Positions 25,983 to 38,741 of a DNA stretch of 64,000 bases are shown here, in pieces; within the stretch, counting starts at the first letter, position 1, and each line of letters opens with the position of its first letter. Source of the stretch: Kudoa neothunni (Eukaryota > Cnidaria); NCBI GenBank assembly GCA_964304625.1, contig OZ199838.1:13888001-13952000 (forward strand), in the 5' to 3' direction. A program made the position numbers and the translations under genes. The notes under the pieces were generated by a model. The model did no database searches and was not told the origin of the DNA. It was given only the letters and a program-made list of their open reading frames with translations.

Positions 25983-27178
25983 CACTTGCACCAACGCACG
26001 AAAATATTACACTTCTGCACAACAGGGTCCAATGTGTCCTGTACGTGAAATGAGATTTTATGTTTTTTAGTGTTTTATAAATATTCTAGAAACTTACAAA
26101 AATTTATTTTTAAGCTTTTCTTAAATAAATAATATAATGATTTACATCCAACCTGCAATAATATGAAGAAGAAAACAACGTCATTACTAAAACAATGATA
26201 ATATTGAAGAACTCATCCAAATCATTGTATTTATAATTAACACAGATAATTAGTTACAAATGTAACAGAGAACAGAATAATGTGGTTTGTGCACGTTTTT
26301 GCCGCATTTAGAGCAGATTGCCTTTGTTTTTACATGCCTCCAATATGGGCAAAAATGGCATTTTTTCTTGCCACCCACCTATCTTACTTCGGCGATAGTG
26401 CAAGCGGAAGATCAATTTTTTCGCTAGCGTACTTTTCAACAATCTCATCGATTAAATTCTGTAAATATTAACGTCTTTTTCAGTTCTTGTATTTTAGTTT
26501 AAATTCTTTGTATTTATCTAAGTACACAATCATTAAGTTGTAGTTGTAACCAGCGATGTCAAGGATATCGTAAAATATTGTGAGTGGCCATCTGAGAGTT
26601 CTCCTTCTCATAGTGTCAAATCTTCTGAAATTTATGTAATCCTTTTGATTGCATCATTAATGGAAAACGTAATGCACAACTATTTGTTATACGAGGTCAA
26701 CAAAAGATTAACCTGTTACGGTTCTTAATCATTATTTTTTTACAAATATTTACAAATGCCCATAATTTGATTCATTGTAAAATTTAATAATATAACTAAA
26801 ATTACAAAACGCAGAACAAAATATAGAATAATTTAGTCTTTAAGTGCACGGAAAGAAATAAGAAAAACTAATTTTTTTTGATGTTTTTAAGTAAACATAG
26901 TAATGTTAAGATTGGCTTATACAACATATATATTTTATTTTAGAGTTTGAATTCGCTTTGAGCTACTAGTTGTTTAATTATTCAACAGGGTTGTTTTTTA
27001 TTTACATAGAAATAAAAAATCATACACAAGTTAGTGGATGGTATAAACGAAATAAAAAATATAAAACAAATTTAAGAGCAGCTTGACAGATTTATGTATT
27101 TCTGACAGTGATGAGAATGCTACAATTTATGAAATAATCATGAATAGGGTCATTGGACCTTGGGTTTACGCACAAGTG
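25983..27178 (-). mobile_element. piggyBac element 2, internally deleted (1196 bp)
   Basis: The right end is TTAA (27179-27182) preceded, on the reverse strand, by CACTTGTGCGTAAACCC. The left end is TTAG (a decayed TTAA, 25979-25982) followed by CACTTGCACCAACGCACG. Behind both ends lies a second matched block containing GGTCCAATG. The minus strand retains only the last third of the transposase (about 26680-26280), so most of the element has been lost. Confidence 0.8.
26280..26690 (-). pseudogene. piggyBac transposase C-terminal relic
   Basis: On the minus strand, FDTMRRRTLRWPLTIFYDI continuing into LDIAGYNYNLMIVYLDKY matches the region after the third catalytic Asp of piggyBac transposases. 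Further on, GGKKKCHFCPYWRHVKTK followed by ICSKCGKNVHKPH is the C-terminal cysteine-rich finger. Nothing of the catalytic triad remains. The pieces lie in different frames. Confidence 0.8.
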
Positions 27179-28850
27179 TTAACTGACGAGCCAAATTTTT
27201 GACTTTGATAAGCTTCGAGGGCTGGACTAAAAAATTTTTTTGGGAAACAAGTTTTAAAATGAAACTAAAATAACATAAATATAAAGAAAAGAATTTGTAC
27301 TTGAATTCGAAACATGAAAGTGATTTCTGTAGCAGAATTTAGTATATTTCAGTTTTGAGACCTCCAATGGGATTGCGAACCATCCATTGTCTACTGTATA
27401 ATTCGAAAAGATCGCAAAGTTGGTTATATTTATGGTTGTTATTAAGAATTTCAATTTCTCCCTAGCATAAGATTCCTAGTTTATTTATTTGATCATATGA
27501 AAAGTTGTGTGGATGCCAATAAGGTATTCACTTGTCAAGTTGAAAATTTTTGAATATTTCTATATTAACCACAATTTGGAGATAAATACATAATTTTGTA
27601 AACTACTGTATATGATGCTAGAAAATATCTAAGGAACTGCGATTATTGCCCCATCATTTTAAATTTCTAGTATCAAATCAAGTAAACTCAACCAGATTAA
27701 AAATTTGAGCTAATTAATTTAATTTATTACGTTTAAATTATTAGAAGCATAGGAATCATACAAATATTAAAACATGTCTTATCGATTTGTACGTTTTACA
27801 TTCATAATCTTGCTATATTAGTGAATCGATTTTCTCCTTTGTTTCAATTGGAATAAAATAAAATAATGGAATTAAATGAGGATTTTAAATCAACACTCAT
27901 CTACTAAAGTAATGCATTGATAGTCTTCAAGTAAGTCAACACAAATTCGTGTGCACAAGAGCATTCGAATGTTGGAGGACACCGCGGGCCGGATTTGGCC
28001 CGTGAGCCGTACTTTGGTAAGTCCTGATATAAGCATGCCGCTCTCTCCTGAATAAAACGCTAGCTCCTCATATTCTGATGATTCTTATACTAATTATTCA
28101 AAATATGATGAATCCTTAGCATTTTGGCTAGTTCTGCGTTGTAGTTAGCATCTAAAAACATACGTGAAAATTGTTCATCATTTTTCCTAATTTCGTATTG
28201 TAGAGAGCATTAAAAACATATGATATCATTTTTCGATAGTTTGCTAAGTTTAGTGTGTTAGAAAGATTTTAAAAATATATATGATAATTGTTTTCCCAAA
28301 TAAGCACAGTTTGTCATCATTTTGTGTTTTTCTGATCAGTATTACACTGCGTTGTTTAAAATAGGATAAATTAATTTGAAGCAGTTAAAAATTTTTTAAT
28401 TAAATGTTCAAACCAAAAAACTTCGGATATATACCTATAAATACAATCACATTCCAAAGAAAACTAACAATCTGACTGCGCATGCGCACTACAACTTTAA
28501 TAATTGACCATTTCTTCCAAAATTTCCACGATTAATTCTCCTCATATTTTGTCAGGCAATGCTGGTTCTTACATGAGATAATTTTATCAAATAAAATCGT
28601 AGGATAAAAATCTACCCCATTTTTATTTGGAGGGTGTACAATTTTCAACTACTTAGACGGTTAAACGTAAAGTTGATTTTGTATTATTATTGGAATCCTC
28701 AGTATTGGCTGATAACGGATTTTTTGCGTTCGTGTGTGCGCAATTAATTTTTTCATAAGTAATAAGTATATTAAATATTTTGTAGATGATTCAGGAAAAA
28801 TTTATTCACCATAAAATTTAAATATTATATAATTCAAGTAATGCAAATTA
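27179..28850. other. Gene-poor interval with a hAT-like end
   Basis: At about 27988-28024 the minus strand reads CAGGACTTACCAAAGTACGG followed by a GC-rich tract, typical of a hAT terminus. I could not pair it with an opposite end. No gene is seen. Confidence 0.45.
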
Positions 28851-28909
28851 CAACAAAGTCTCGATATAGGGAGGTTTTTTGGGGATTAGCAAGATCATAC
28901 GCAATATCG

Positions 28910-29104
28910 CAGCGCTTCCCAACTAAAACTGGACTCGCACCCCCATTTTTTGACAAAACGAAATTCGCACCTCTTTGCATACGATAAGGTGTAACTGACT
29001 TAAAATTTATCAAAAATTATTTTCAATTTTGATCGGATCTCGCACCACCCGAAACCATAGTTCGCACCCCCTAAGATGCGGGCACCCCCAGTTGGGAGCC
29101 CCTG
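28910..29104. mobile_element. hAT MITE nested in Tigger 2 (195 bp)
   Basis: Left end CAGCGCTTCCCAACT, right end (inverted) CAGGGGCTCCCAACT. Flanking 8-mers CAATATCG and CGATATCG differ at one base. The same MITE family is at 58260-58402 and, partly, at 17440-17493. The interior is notable for repeated TCGCACC blocks. Confidence 0.85.
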
Positions 29105-29537
29105 CGATATCGATGAACGCGCATGCGTGTTGTTGTGTTTTTTCACAGAATAAATAATCAATTTTTTAACATTGTTCCAGGCCGTATAATTTTATATAGG
29201 GCGTTCATATAGGATAGGCATGAAATAGTGAAAATGAGTTTTCAACCATAAATGGTTATCCAATTGCATTTATGACTGCTTTTAGGTCACATTTCGTATG
29301 TATTTGATTTTCCGAATAAAAATCAATATCAATGCTGCACTTTGTTGATCCGGGGGGCATTTATATAAGGTTTACTTTACGTTTCTTCGTGTATAACTTC
29401 GACTTGCTTCAATTCAGCAATCTCATTCACGTTGTTATGTATCGATAAATTAAAAATGAACTAATTGTATTACATACCATCAATTATTTCCTTTTCTGTA
29501 TGACTAATGTTTACGCTATATTTGTCATAATTTATGT

Positions 29538-30260
29538 TTAAAAATGTTTTCTTGTATTAATCGAACAGTTTCTGAATATCGGATATTTCTTGAAACAATT
29601 TTCACTATTTGAGCTTGTCACCATTTCCCACGCCGCCTTTAATGTATGAAGACATTCGAATATAGTATCTTTGAGAATTTTCGTATGATCATTGAATACA
29701 TACTGACTAACGAGTGATTTTCTACATTTAGACTTCAAATCATGTATTATCTCAAAATCTATTGATTTGGTTACACAAGTATTGTTAGGAAGAAAGCACA
29801 TTTCGATATAATTAAATCAATTCATTAATTGAGGATGAGATTTACATTGATCAAAAATAAGATAAATTTTTTGTGTATTCGTCAAACTGTCTATAAATGT
29901 TTATAAGAATTTCAAAGAATAAAGCTGCTGACATCTAGCCATTCTTTGGAAAAGATAATTTACTGGGAAGTTATTGACATCGTAAAAACGAGATGACCTT
30001 GTCAATTTTCCTGTGAACTATAGATGGAATTTCTCGTCGTGAGCGAAGCAATTACCAAGAAGGTGACTCTCTTTTTCGCGAAATTCATTCCTTTCAAATC
30101 AATTCCACATTTTAGTAGTATTTGTTCATTGCCACAATTTTTCGTAGATTAGGGTAATCTTGTCCAAATTAGTAATTTCTACACGTTTTACGACCGTAAA
30201 CCCACAGAAACCTTTTAGATCCATTCAAATACAGTATTTGTATCGGCGCGTCGAACCTCA
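29538..30260 (-). pseudogene. Tigger transposase relic
   Basis: Minus-strand fragments in scattered frames: a KRVTFLVIASL block (about 30070), KIYLIFDQCKSHPQ (second catalytic Asp, about 29860), then CFLPNNTCVTKSIDFEIIHD (the LPPNTTSVLQPLDQGII region) and LKAAWEMVTSSNSENCFKKY in the open piece 29801-29538. The order matches Tigger/jerky DDE_1 proteins. Many breaks; inactive. Confidence 0.8.
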
Positions 30261-30911
30261 CTATGCAATATAATGTTCTTCAAACAGTAATTAGTCTTGA
30301 AATTTGTAAGAAAAAATAATTAATTTTTTTAGGTCTTTGACTACTGTTTGTAGCTTATTTGTTGATTAGAACCCCACATATATTTTTATTTTTCTTTCGT
30401 TGGCCACAATCCGATTGTGAGGACAGCTTTCAAGCTCTCTATATTTTCTATACAGTAATTCTTATGCAATCAATGGAAATATTTTAATTAATTGTATCTG
30501 CCTCCCTTGAGAATATCCCATCAAGAGATGAATAAACTGTACGGCTCAATATCGCTCGGGTAATATTAGCTACTTGGCAAATTAAATTCTTGATAGTCAT
30601 AGGTTTAACTCATTGTATTAATTGAATAAACTTGTAATATTGAATAATTTTTATTTTTTTTCATTTATATTTGGTTGACACCTACACATTTCAAATTTTC
30701 CAACGCATCATCAGGCGGAATAAATGGATTATTTCCTGATAAAAGCCACGCAATAGCGAGGCCCTCTATTCTCGATGATCCCAACTTTTTAAATGAAATT
30801 AGCAGCCTATATGAGACTTATTGCAGTTTAAATTTAGTTTTATCGAGTTTCTTGAATTTTCAGAATAATAATGAATAATGGAAAACCACGCAATATCGAG
30901 ACCTTATTGTA

Positions 30912-32002
30912 TATGGGAAGAAACCCCTTGATTATATCACCTAAATGGTCGAATAAGGTGTAAATTATTCTCATTATTGTTTTTTACTACTAAAATACCA
31001 TTCAATTTATTCATTTAAATAAACAATACTTTATGTGATAAGATAATTCATATTTTCAATCATTTTGCTCTTTTTATAATTATTAGTTTTTTATATGTGA
31101 AATATTTTGGTAGGCAAAAAAAATGATAAAACTGTCTATTATCATAAAATTAACTTGATAAATATAGGTCGCATAAGTCAATTTCGAATTTTATGGGTTA
31201 CAAATTAGTAAAATTAAATTTTGAATGCTCTTATTGTTTAATTTATTACAATAAATTCAATAAAATCCTCAATATTATAATTTTGATATTTACGTGGTTT
31301 CAAATATAGTGAAACGGTTTTTTGAATTGTTTAAAAAGAGATTATTGATATGCTTAGTAATTATAAAATTTTGATCGTTTTAATTTATATTGTAGAATGT
31401 TTTTGTACGAATTAGAAACAGTTCAAATGAGCTTTTAGTTAAAAGATTATTCTGTAATCAACCTGAGATAATTGAATCTAAAAAATATTAAAATCTATTT
31501 ATTGCTATTTACACAACAACCGTATTTAAAAATATTTTAAACTGATAAAAATTTATGAAATCACAAAGGATTTTTATTATTGAACTTTGATGACTCCTCG
31601 AGGATAAATTTGACATTATATGGATGATAAAAATATTTGATAATCGCAAAATGTTTACTTTAGAAATGAGATTCCAAATTAAATATTTAAAGTCTATTAT
31701 TATTTAAAAATTATTTTACCAAACAAATATCATGGAATTATTAGCTTGTCGAGAATGATACACAGACCTCAAATGGACCAATAAGAGGGAGAAATTGAGA
31801 AATTTTCTTTTGGAGATTAAATTTCTAATATCAAACAATATATTTTTTAGTTTATAAAAATTATATAGACATAATGTGAAATATTGGCCTGATGTTTTAC
31901 TTAAAAGTAGCGTTGTATTCGGTTAAACAAGAGGATACGATAAACATATATTAGATGGAAGACAATGTTGCCGAAAAGAAGAGGCTAGATTTACGGTGAG
32001 AT
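30912..32002. other. Intergenic, Tigger 2 to HAP2 3' end
   Basis: 1.1 kb of AT-rich DNA with no gene or transposon end recognised. It contains the 3' UTR of the HAP2 gene on its right side. Confidence 0.4.
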
Positions 32003-34299
32003 TTAATGTCTAAAATAATAGATAGCAGACAAAACAGAGCCACCTAAAATAATTGCCGCTATCCAGAGAAATAGACGATTCAGCATCTTTTTGGAAAAGG
32101 TAGATACGAAATTTGGTAGGGACTTTGCTTTAGGATGAAATGATTGGAAAGCGTTATTATGGTAGCTTTGGTTAGGCACTTGAATCTTCGGTGAGCATAG
32201 TTTTGGATTGTTCGCACACTAAAGTTGGTGTGATAATATTTACCATTCGAGATAAGCCTTACCAAACATGGACAACTATTAAAACACGGACATAACTCCT
32301 TTAATGCTAATTTATATCTGATTTTATCCAGAATTCGGGCTTTTGAATCTTCCAAAATAACTATAATAACCAAAGTTAGATTAACTATATTCAATAGGCA
32401 TCAAATACTGTCGCAAAAAATGTGCTGGTCACTATCAATAGGATCTTTGAAATAGAGATAAAATTCTTTCGGTTCTCGAGTTTCTGCAAACACTACAATT
32501 TGTTGTGTACGCTGGGTTTTGTCGAGAAAATCCTCACAGTCTTTAATCACTAACTATTATGACAATTTAAACAATCATGATCGAAAAAATAAATCTTTTA
32601 TAACAAACTTACATAATATAATGCTGGCTTTTCCCCTTTGTTACTAACAATGATTGTAAGTGGGTTGCCATGAACGCCATTTGATTTCTTTTGGGCCACG
32701 AAAATTGAGTCAATTTTTCCCAATGTACTATAGAACGTAACCATCATCTATAATTGGACATAAAATGAATAACCGGTATGAAGTAAGTGTAACGTTGCCA
32801 GCCGGAATTTTCAGTGATAAAAGAACAGAGATAGACTCATCGAGAAGGAAACTTATTTTATCTTGCCCAAAATGTGACACATTGCCAAATGCACTAATTA
32901 TATTTTTTGGTGGCAGGCCAGAGTTAATAAGTTTCTAAAAAATTATTATTATTATTATTATTATCATCATTTTATCCAAAAAGATACTTGATCATTTTCG
33001 ACAAGATGGCGAATTTGGTTGTTCAAGCAACTATCCGAAAAGTCAATTAAGCTAATAGGAAAGTATGCCTACTATGATTTTTGCTGTCTACATCCATACA
33101 TATTGCCAGGAAGACCCTGTTTTATGAAAGCCTTGTGGCTTGTCCCAATTTTGTCGCAGAGTTCACCCCTTAAATCAACTTTGGATTTATCAATAATCAT
33201 CAGTTGGGTTTTCTAGTCAGTATTAAAAATATTATCCCAAATTGAACCACCTTGACAAATGGAAACTGTGAAGGGGTTAACAGAAATTTTGAGGAAAATT
33301 TATCAGTTTGGAACAACGGCATAAGTGAACCCAAAATTTCCCCCTTAAACTAACATTTTTTACTTCCTTTCAAAAAATGAAACAAAATTTACACCATGCA
33401 AGTTTGAGATTGGTTTTTTCGGTGAGAGAATTGTCTTATACATCAATGAATTTGAGGTTAAAATAGAGTCATTTGATTTTTTGTATATCTCAAGTCGAAT
33501 AGTATAGTTGAAATCGAATTCGCCAAACTCATATACATTGTACCTAAATCAAGATAAATTAGCTCTAATTAAAAAAATAACATAAACATTATATTCGAAA
33601 AGACAAGACAGTGGTAAGAAGCACTGTTATCTTTGAATGAACCGCACGTTAGTTCACCCCTGCTGTAGGGTTGTTCACCGAAAAAATCGCTCCTCAATCT
33701 ATCTTTGGAGGTGCACCAACAGCAAAAATACTACAATCCTAATTATAAATTGCTTACACACAAAATATATACCTGAGAAGGATTGGTGCAGTAATAGCTC
33801 AAATTTTTATATGGATAAATGCAAGCTTTGGCGGGGCTGAGCGTTGCTTTCGTGCCCAATTGAATAATATTTTCCTGGACATATTCATCAATTTGACTCT
33901 ATAATTTGTTGAAATATGCGTTCGAAGTTCTTATTTTTTAGTGATACTTTTGTATCTTTTATGACATAGTTTAATGTGGGTTGAGAAAGCTGAAGTCTAA
34001 TTTGAAGAGGTTGGTCTAAGTTGAGGGGGTGTTTCTCTTCGCTCATTGTCCATACCAAATCATAAAATATATTTTGTGATTCAAGCGACTGTGGAATATC
34101 TTAAAAGAGTCAATAAAGTTTTAAAAATTTTCGAGTTGCTTGATAAAGCAAACAACAATGATATTCGTGGAACACATTCGGTATTTCTGCTATTACAACT
34201 GATGAGAGTATTTTTGTGTAAGATATTTATATTTGATCCTCTTATCGAATTCAGCCACAAAATTAATACTCCACCTAGTGAAAATAAAAGCATTAACAT
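32003..34299 (-). CDS. HAP2: HAP2/GCS1 gamete membrane fusogen
   Basis: HAP2 sits on gametes and merges the two plasma membranes at fertilisation. Exons in reading order: 34299 to about 34174 (end unsure), 34088-33948, 33898-33773, 33730-33588, 33543-33395, 33343-33318, 33265-33251 (15 nt), 33212-33100, 33051-32988, 32934-32794, 32747-32613, 32553-32409, 32360-32263, 32218-32003. From exon 2 on, all junctions are GT/AG with matching phase (introns 39-58 bp). The product is about 545 residues. Features in order: signal peptide MLMLLFSLGGVLILWL; the family block YFCCWCTSKD...RGELTCGSF...YHCLV; GELCDKIGTSHKAF; SCLNNQI; a HAP2 domain-III-like part (NPLTIIVSNKGEKPALYY, LVIKDCEDF); the stalk CPCFNSCPC; a membrane helix FLWIAAIILGGSVLSAIYYF; and a very short tail. 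It is compact for the family. The exon 1/2 join is unresolved. Confidence 0.88.
32941..32963. repeat. (ATT)n microsatellite in HAP2 intron
   Basis: An ATT run that fills nearly half of the intron at 32935-32987. Length variation here would change an intron close to its minimum size. Confidence 0.85.
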
Positions 34300-35303
34300 T
34301 TTATTAACAATTCTACTTAACTTCTGGATACCAAAGGCATTTCTAAGACATTACTATGGCAAAACCACCAATTTAATTTAACCCCAACATAAAGTCTTTA
34401 TTTATGAATCTACCACAAACGAAAAGATACATTCATTCTTTTATAATAGCCACTACTTATTAATTAAAAACAACTTGAATAATAAAGTAATTGTTAAATC
34501 TTTTTCAAATAAAATATTAATTTTAATTTTGTCACCATATCGAATATTTATTTGTCGACTTTAATCAAATATCTTTCTGTTAGATATGACCTGCATTGCT
34601 GTAATGAATTTTTGCTCGAATCTTCGGACCGCCTTATAACCGACTAAAGACATTACCCCTTTTAAGATTTATTATATCACAAACTTTTTAAATGAATATA
34701 AGCAAAAACAACAGTAATTATTTGGTAAATAAATGATGTTTTTCATTAAATATTTTTAAACGACCTTGTATATTATATGAATAAAGTTTACCGAGGGAAT
34801 TATATTTTTTCTTCACGTTGTTATTTGCTTTTTATTTAAGAATTAAAGATATATCTTTACATAAATTTATTTCTTATACACTTTTTATAATTTAAAATTG
34901 AAATAAATCAATTGTTTCATCGTTAAATGCAATATATGTGATATTATAATCAGGCAATATTTTTCATCCCCTTTCAGTTTAATAGTTTATCGCTGATACG
35001 AAAGTCCCCTATATACTAATTTTTAAAAAATTAAAAAAAGGAATCCGCAATAAGAAAATTGTTCAAAATGCTAATTAATTGTTTGAAAATTATTGAAATT
35101 GTAAAATTTTATAATATACATACTTTTTGGTAAATTTATTTCTAGATATATAGCCACATCCAACTATTTATCTATGTACACGGATGCGCGAAACTGCATA
35201 AAGTTATTAAGTGATTAATTTTAAGCATTTATCGTCACCCTCCTAAGGAACTATTTAAATATGTTACCTACTGTAATCTATTGTATATATAAAGTTCTTA
35301 TTG
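34300..35303. other. HAP2 5' flank
   Basis: 1 kb of AT-rich DNA upstream of HAP2, presumably with its promoter. The plus-strand frame at 34046-34381 is antisense to HAP2 exons 1-2 and is not a gene. Nothing else is recognised. Confidence 0.4.
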
Positions 35304-37182
35304 CTGTCAATGTGTGTTTGCAACAGTACGCATGTGCCACGGAGAAACTTTTTTAAAACATAGCTTTTAGATTTCATTTGAATGGATGATACCATTAAGA
35401 AAAATCACTCATTTACTCAGAAGTATAAATATAATCAATATTGGTATCAGAAGTAAGAAATTCTTTGGTTGTCAACTCAAAAAGCAGACTAAAAAGGGCC
35501 TGAATAATATTGATGTTTGTTTACTTCAGAATGATACTCAATTAAAATGAATTTTCATTCAACTTGTACAAAGAGAATCTGCCGATTATGGTGTATAATG
35601 CTTTAAAAGTGTTACATATGCCTGTTTGGAGTAATTTTAAGACAAATAAAACTATTATCGTCACATTTACAAGAGTTTTTGCATTTCCCTTCAAATTTGA
35701 AGCGTAACCAAATTATTCAGGATGTATTTTCATTTTTCAAGCATTATAGATACATTTTAAGAAAAAAGATTTATGATCATTTTAAATGAAACACATAATT
35801 TGAGATTATAGATTGTTGCCATCAATTAATAATTGGGTAGTTCTATAAGCATCCTAAAAACGATCTAAGATGTGTGTAGAGTTTTCAAATAATTAAATTT
35901 TTGTGATAACTTCTTAATGAAAATTATACTCTATTGGAATTCCTGAGATATGAAAATTTCTTTTTATCAAATATATCGATTGAGATTGAAATTATATTCA
36001 TCTTTTCGATAAGTTTTTACTCATTTCTTTGTTTTCCCAAAATTTCTTGAAAAACAGCTAGCATAACTAATTCGACAAGTTTCTATATTTGATGAGATAA
36101 TTTTTTAAATACTGTTTAAGTTCTTAGTAACCTAATTATTCCTTATCCCCAGACCTTAAGGTTAATATTCAAATCAATATATAATTTTCTTTTCGCTAAA
36201 AACAGTTCATTATATACGATATAAAAGCTGCATGAAAATATGCGTCACCGCACTCTATACGTAATTTAAGAATTTATATTCACGATTACTTTTGCACAAA
36301 ATACAGTCCCCTCTCACTATGTGCCATGTAAATTGATAAGAAATTATTGGTCTATTAGATCTAACCGATATATTCACTTAGTTTTCGTTAATCTAAGAAT
36401 CGTTCAATAAAAAGAAATTTTTTAGGGCAATCAAACAGTACGTTTATTTTTAAAAGGATGCACTCCTTCGAGAAAACCAGTTGATATTCAAGAATTAGTG
36501 GAATTTTCCAAACCAAAAACATCTTTACATTTTAGATTTAATCGTATTTTGATATTAAATTTGCATACTTTGGAATCATTATGTATTTTTGTTAAAATAA
36601 TGAATACGTAAGTTACCACTCACCGATTTTTAAAATATCATTGGCATCATTATAAAATTGCAAAGAAGGAGTAACAATTAATATTTATATTTCGGAGGCA
36701 TCTTAGATGGATATTATTTTTTTTATCGTTTGTAGACTAATCATAAATTTTATCACTAGAAGGATTAATTTTTATCGCAAAATTTTGAGAAGAACTTAAA
36801 GTCCTATTAAGTTACTTAGTGAATTTGTTTAATAAATGAATGAACTTTAATCGTTAATTAAATTGTTCATAAAATTAAGGTCAATATACTTTTGGTCAAT
36901 AATTTGTAAAATAAACTTAAAAATACTCACAAATTTCCTTCAATACCTCTAATTATATTTGAATTGAAAATGTGTGCATACTTTTGTTTAACTAAATCAT
37001 CACATTGCAAAGATAGTGACAAGCTTTGAAATGCATAAATTAAAATAGAAAAATAAAATTTACAGAGTTTAACGTGCTAGTTAGATTATATCTACCGTAG
37101 AATTTCTCCATTCGAAAATAAAACAAAAAGTTAACATTTTCCATGAAATAATGCCAGTCAAAGTTGGACATTAGCGCTGGTA
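35304..37182. repeat. Duplicated segment, copy B (empty site)
   Basis: Matches 18285-21470 over its whole length except for the Tigger element. At about 36805-36810 the flanks read AGTCCTA-TTAAGTTACTTAG with a single TA, against AGTCCTA-element-TATTTAAGTTGCTTAG in copy A. Divergence is low over the first 1.5 kb and visibly higher in the last 370 bp. No gene is seen. Confidence 0.9.
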
Positions 37183-38741
37183 ACAAATATAATAGCTTAA
37201 CCCCCTGAATTATTGTTACAATTGAACACTTCTTTTGTCAGTTTTCTCCAAAAAAACACAAAATAACAAGACTCTCGCCCATAAATATTTAAATTTAGAC
37301 TTTATTTAGATAATGATAAAATAACAAAAATTTCACAAAAAATTTATCAATAAAAGAATAATGATAAAAAATTAGGAAGTACACATAGTCTCATCCTGAC
37401 TCCACATAAACTAGCTCTCACACACGTCACAAAGATAAACCAACTTTATCAATCTTTCTAATATTTAAAAAGATAATACGTTTTTTTGGGGACAAAGACT
37501 CGAATGCGTAATAACCCTGCACTACTTAATACCCATATTTAGCGCCTGCGCATATAAGGAAAATTGAGTGGGCGCGCGACCACTTTTCTGTTTTTTATTT
37601 ATTCTCTCGTTTCACTAATAATAACTTTATTAGCGAGATGTGAAAAATTTTCGTGATTATTTTTTTATTGCTCACAGAGTATTTCGAAAATAAATAAGAT
37701 AGTTTAAGATAGAATTATTTTTTCAACAGGAAATTTATTTTATTTTTTAAAAGGAAAAATTTAACTTTGTAATGTGTTCCAGCAGTTCGGTAAGATGGAT
37801 CTTGAATAACTTCTTTATTTCTTTTAGATTTTCTATTTAATTTGTTCATTTTTAGAATAACTCTCGAAGCTAACTCATGGAACTATCCACGAACGACAGT
37901 TATAGGATTATTGTCTTTCATGTCGTCCTTTATGCCGTTGGCTAATTTATTTCTCTATTATATTGCACTATCTGGACAGCTCGATATATCTTGTTATTGA
38001 AAGTTCGATCCATTCATTCTTCTATCGAGTAGTTGGAATTTTTTATGAGTTTTGCAATGAAATCTCAAATCACTTGAAATAAAGTCTGCAAATATTTTTG
38101 ATTTTATGATACAATTGTATTCAATGAGGTGATTGATTTAAAGCCGGAGCGCCTAACGATGTTCGCTTTAAAGTCGTTCTCAGTTCCTAGTTTTTCCGAT
38201 TATTTAATAATCTACACGTTTTCTTCAAGTAAACGATGATTTTTCCAATTTTCTTACTGCGTACTAACCGTGCCAATGTAAACAAACAACAGATTTCAGG
38301 TTCGTAAAACCATGAAATGAGCAATAAGCATGCACTCTTATTTTTCCCAACGAAAAAATTATTTCTTAACTCCATACTTATATTTATCGACATATTTTAC
38401 ATTTTACTCTTATCACACGATTTATATCTATTGTTAATTGGTATATTTTGAATTTTCGACATTGTTTCTAAATGTGCGCAATAACCATGCTACGTAATAA
38501 CTCTGCGCTATTGTACATAATTTTTTTAAAATATAACATTTTAGGCGAACTAAATCTCGAGAGTTAATGACCATTATCATAGATGAGAAAATTATCCAAA
38601 TATTAAAATAGGGCAACACGATAAAAACCTCAATGATTACAACAAAAATGTATTACACCAAAAGTGAATTAACAATGAAAGTTTTCATACTGCTTACACG
38701 AGCCCTCTTGAAACGTTAAGTGAACCTAACGATACTTATTC
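37183..38741. other. Gene-poor interval left of polybromo
   Basis: 1.6 kb with no supported gene. Short frames at 38187-38393 and 38434-38619 (-) show no family resemblance. The right edge contains the polybromo 3' UTR. Confidence 0.4.

Larger units (their letters stand above)
28851..30909 (-). mobile_element. Tigger-type transposon 2 (2059 bp)
   Basis: Inverted ends CAACAAAGTCTCGATAT (left) and CAATAAGGTCTCGATAT (right, read inward), each flanked by TA (28849-28850 and 30910-30911). A degraded Tigger transposase lies on the minus strand. A 195-bp hAT MITE is nested near the left end. At 2.06 kb it is close to full Tigger length, but the coding sequence is badly decayed. Confidence 0.88.

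Noticed and set aside
34046-34381. 111-codon plus-strand frame
   Set aside because: It is antisense to the first HAP2 exons, which have far better evidence.
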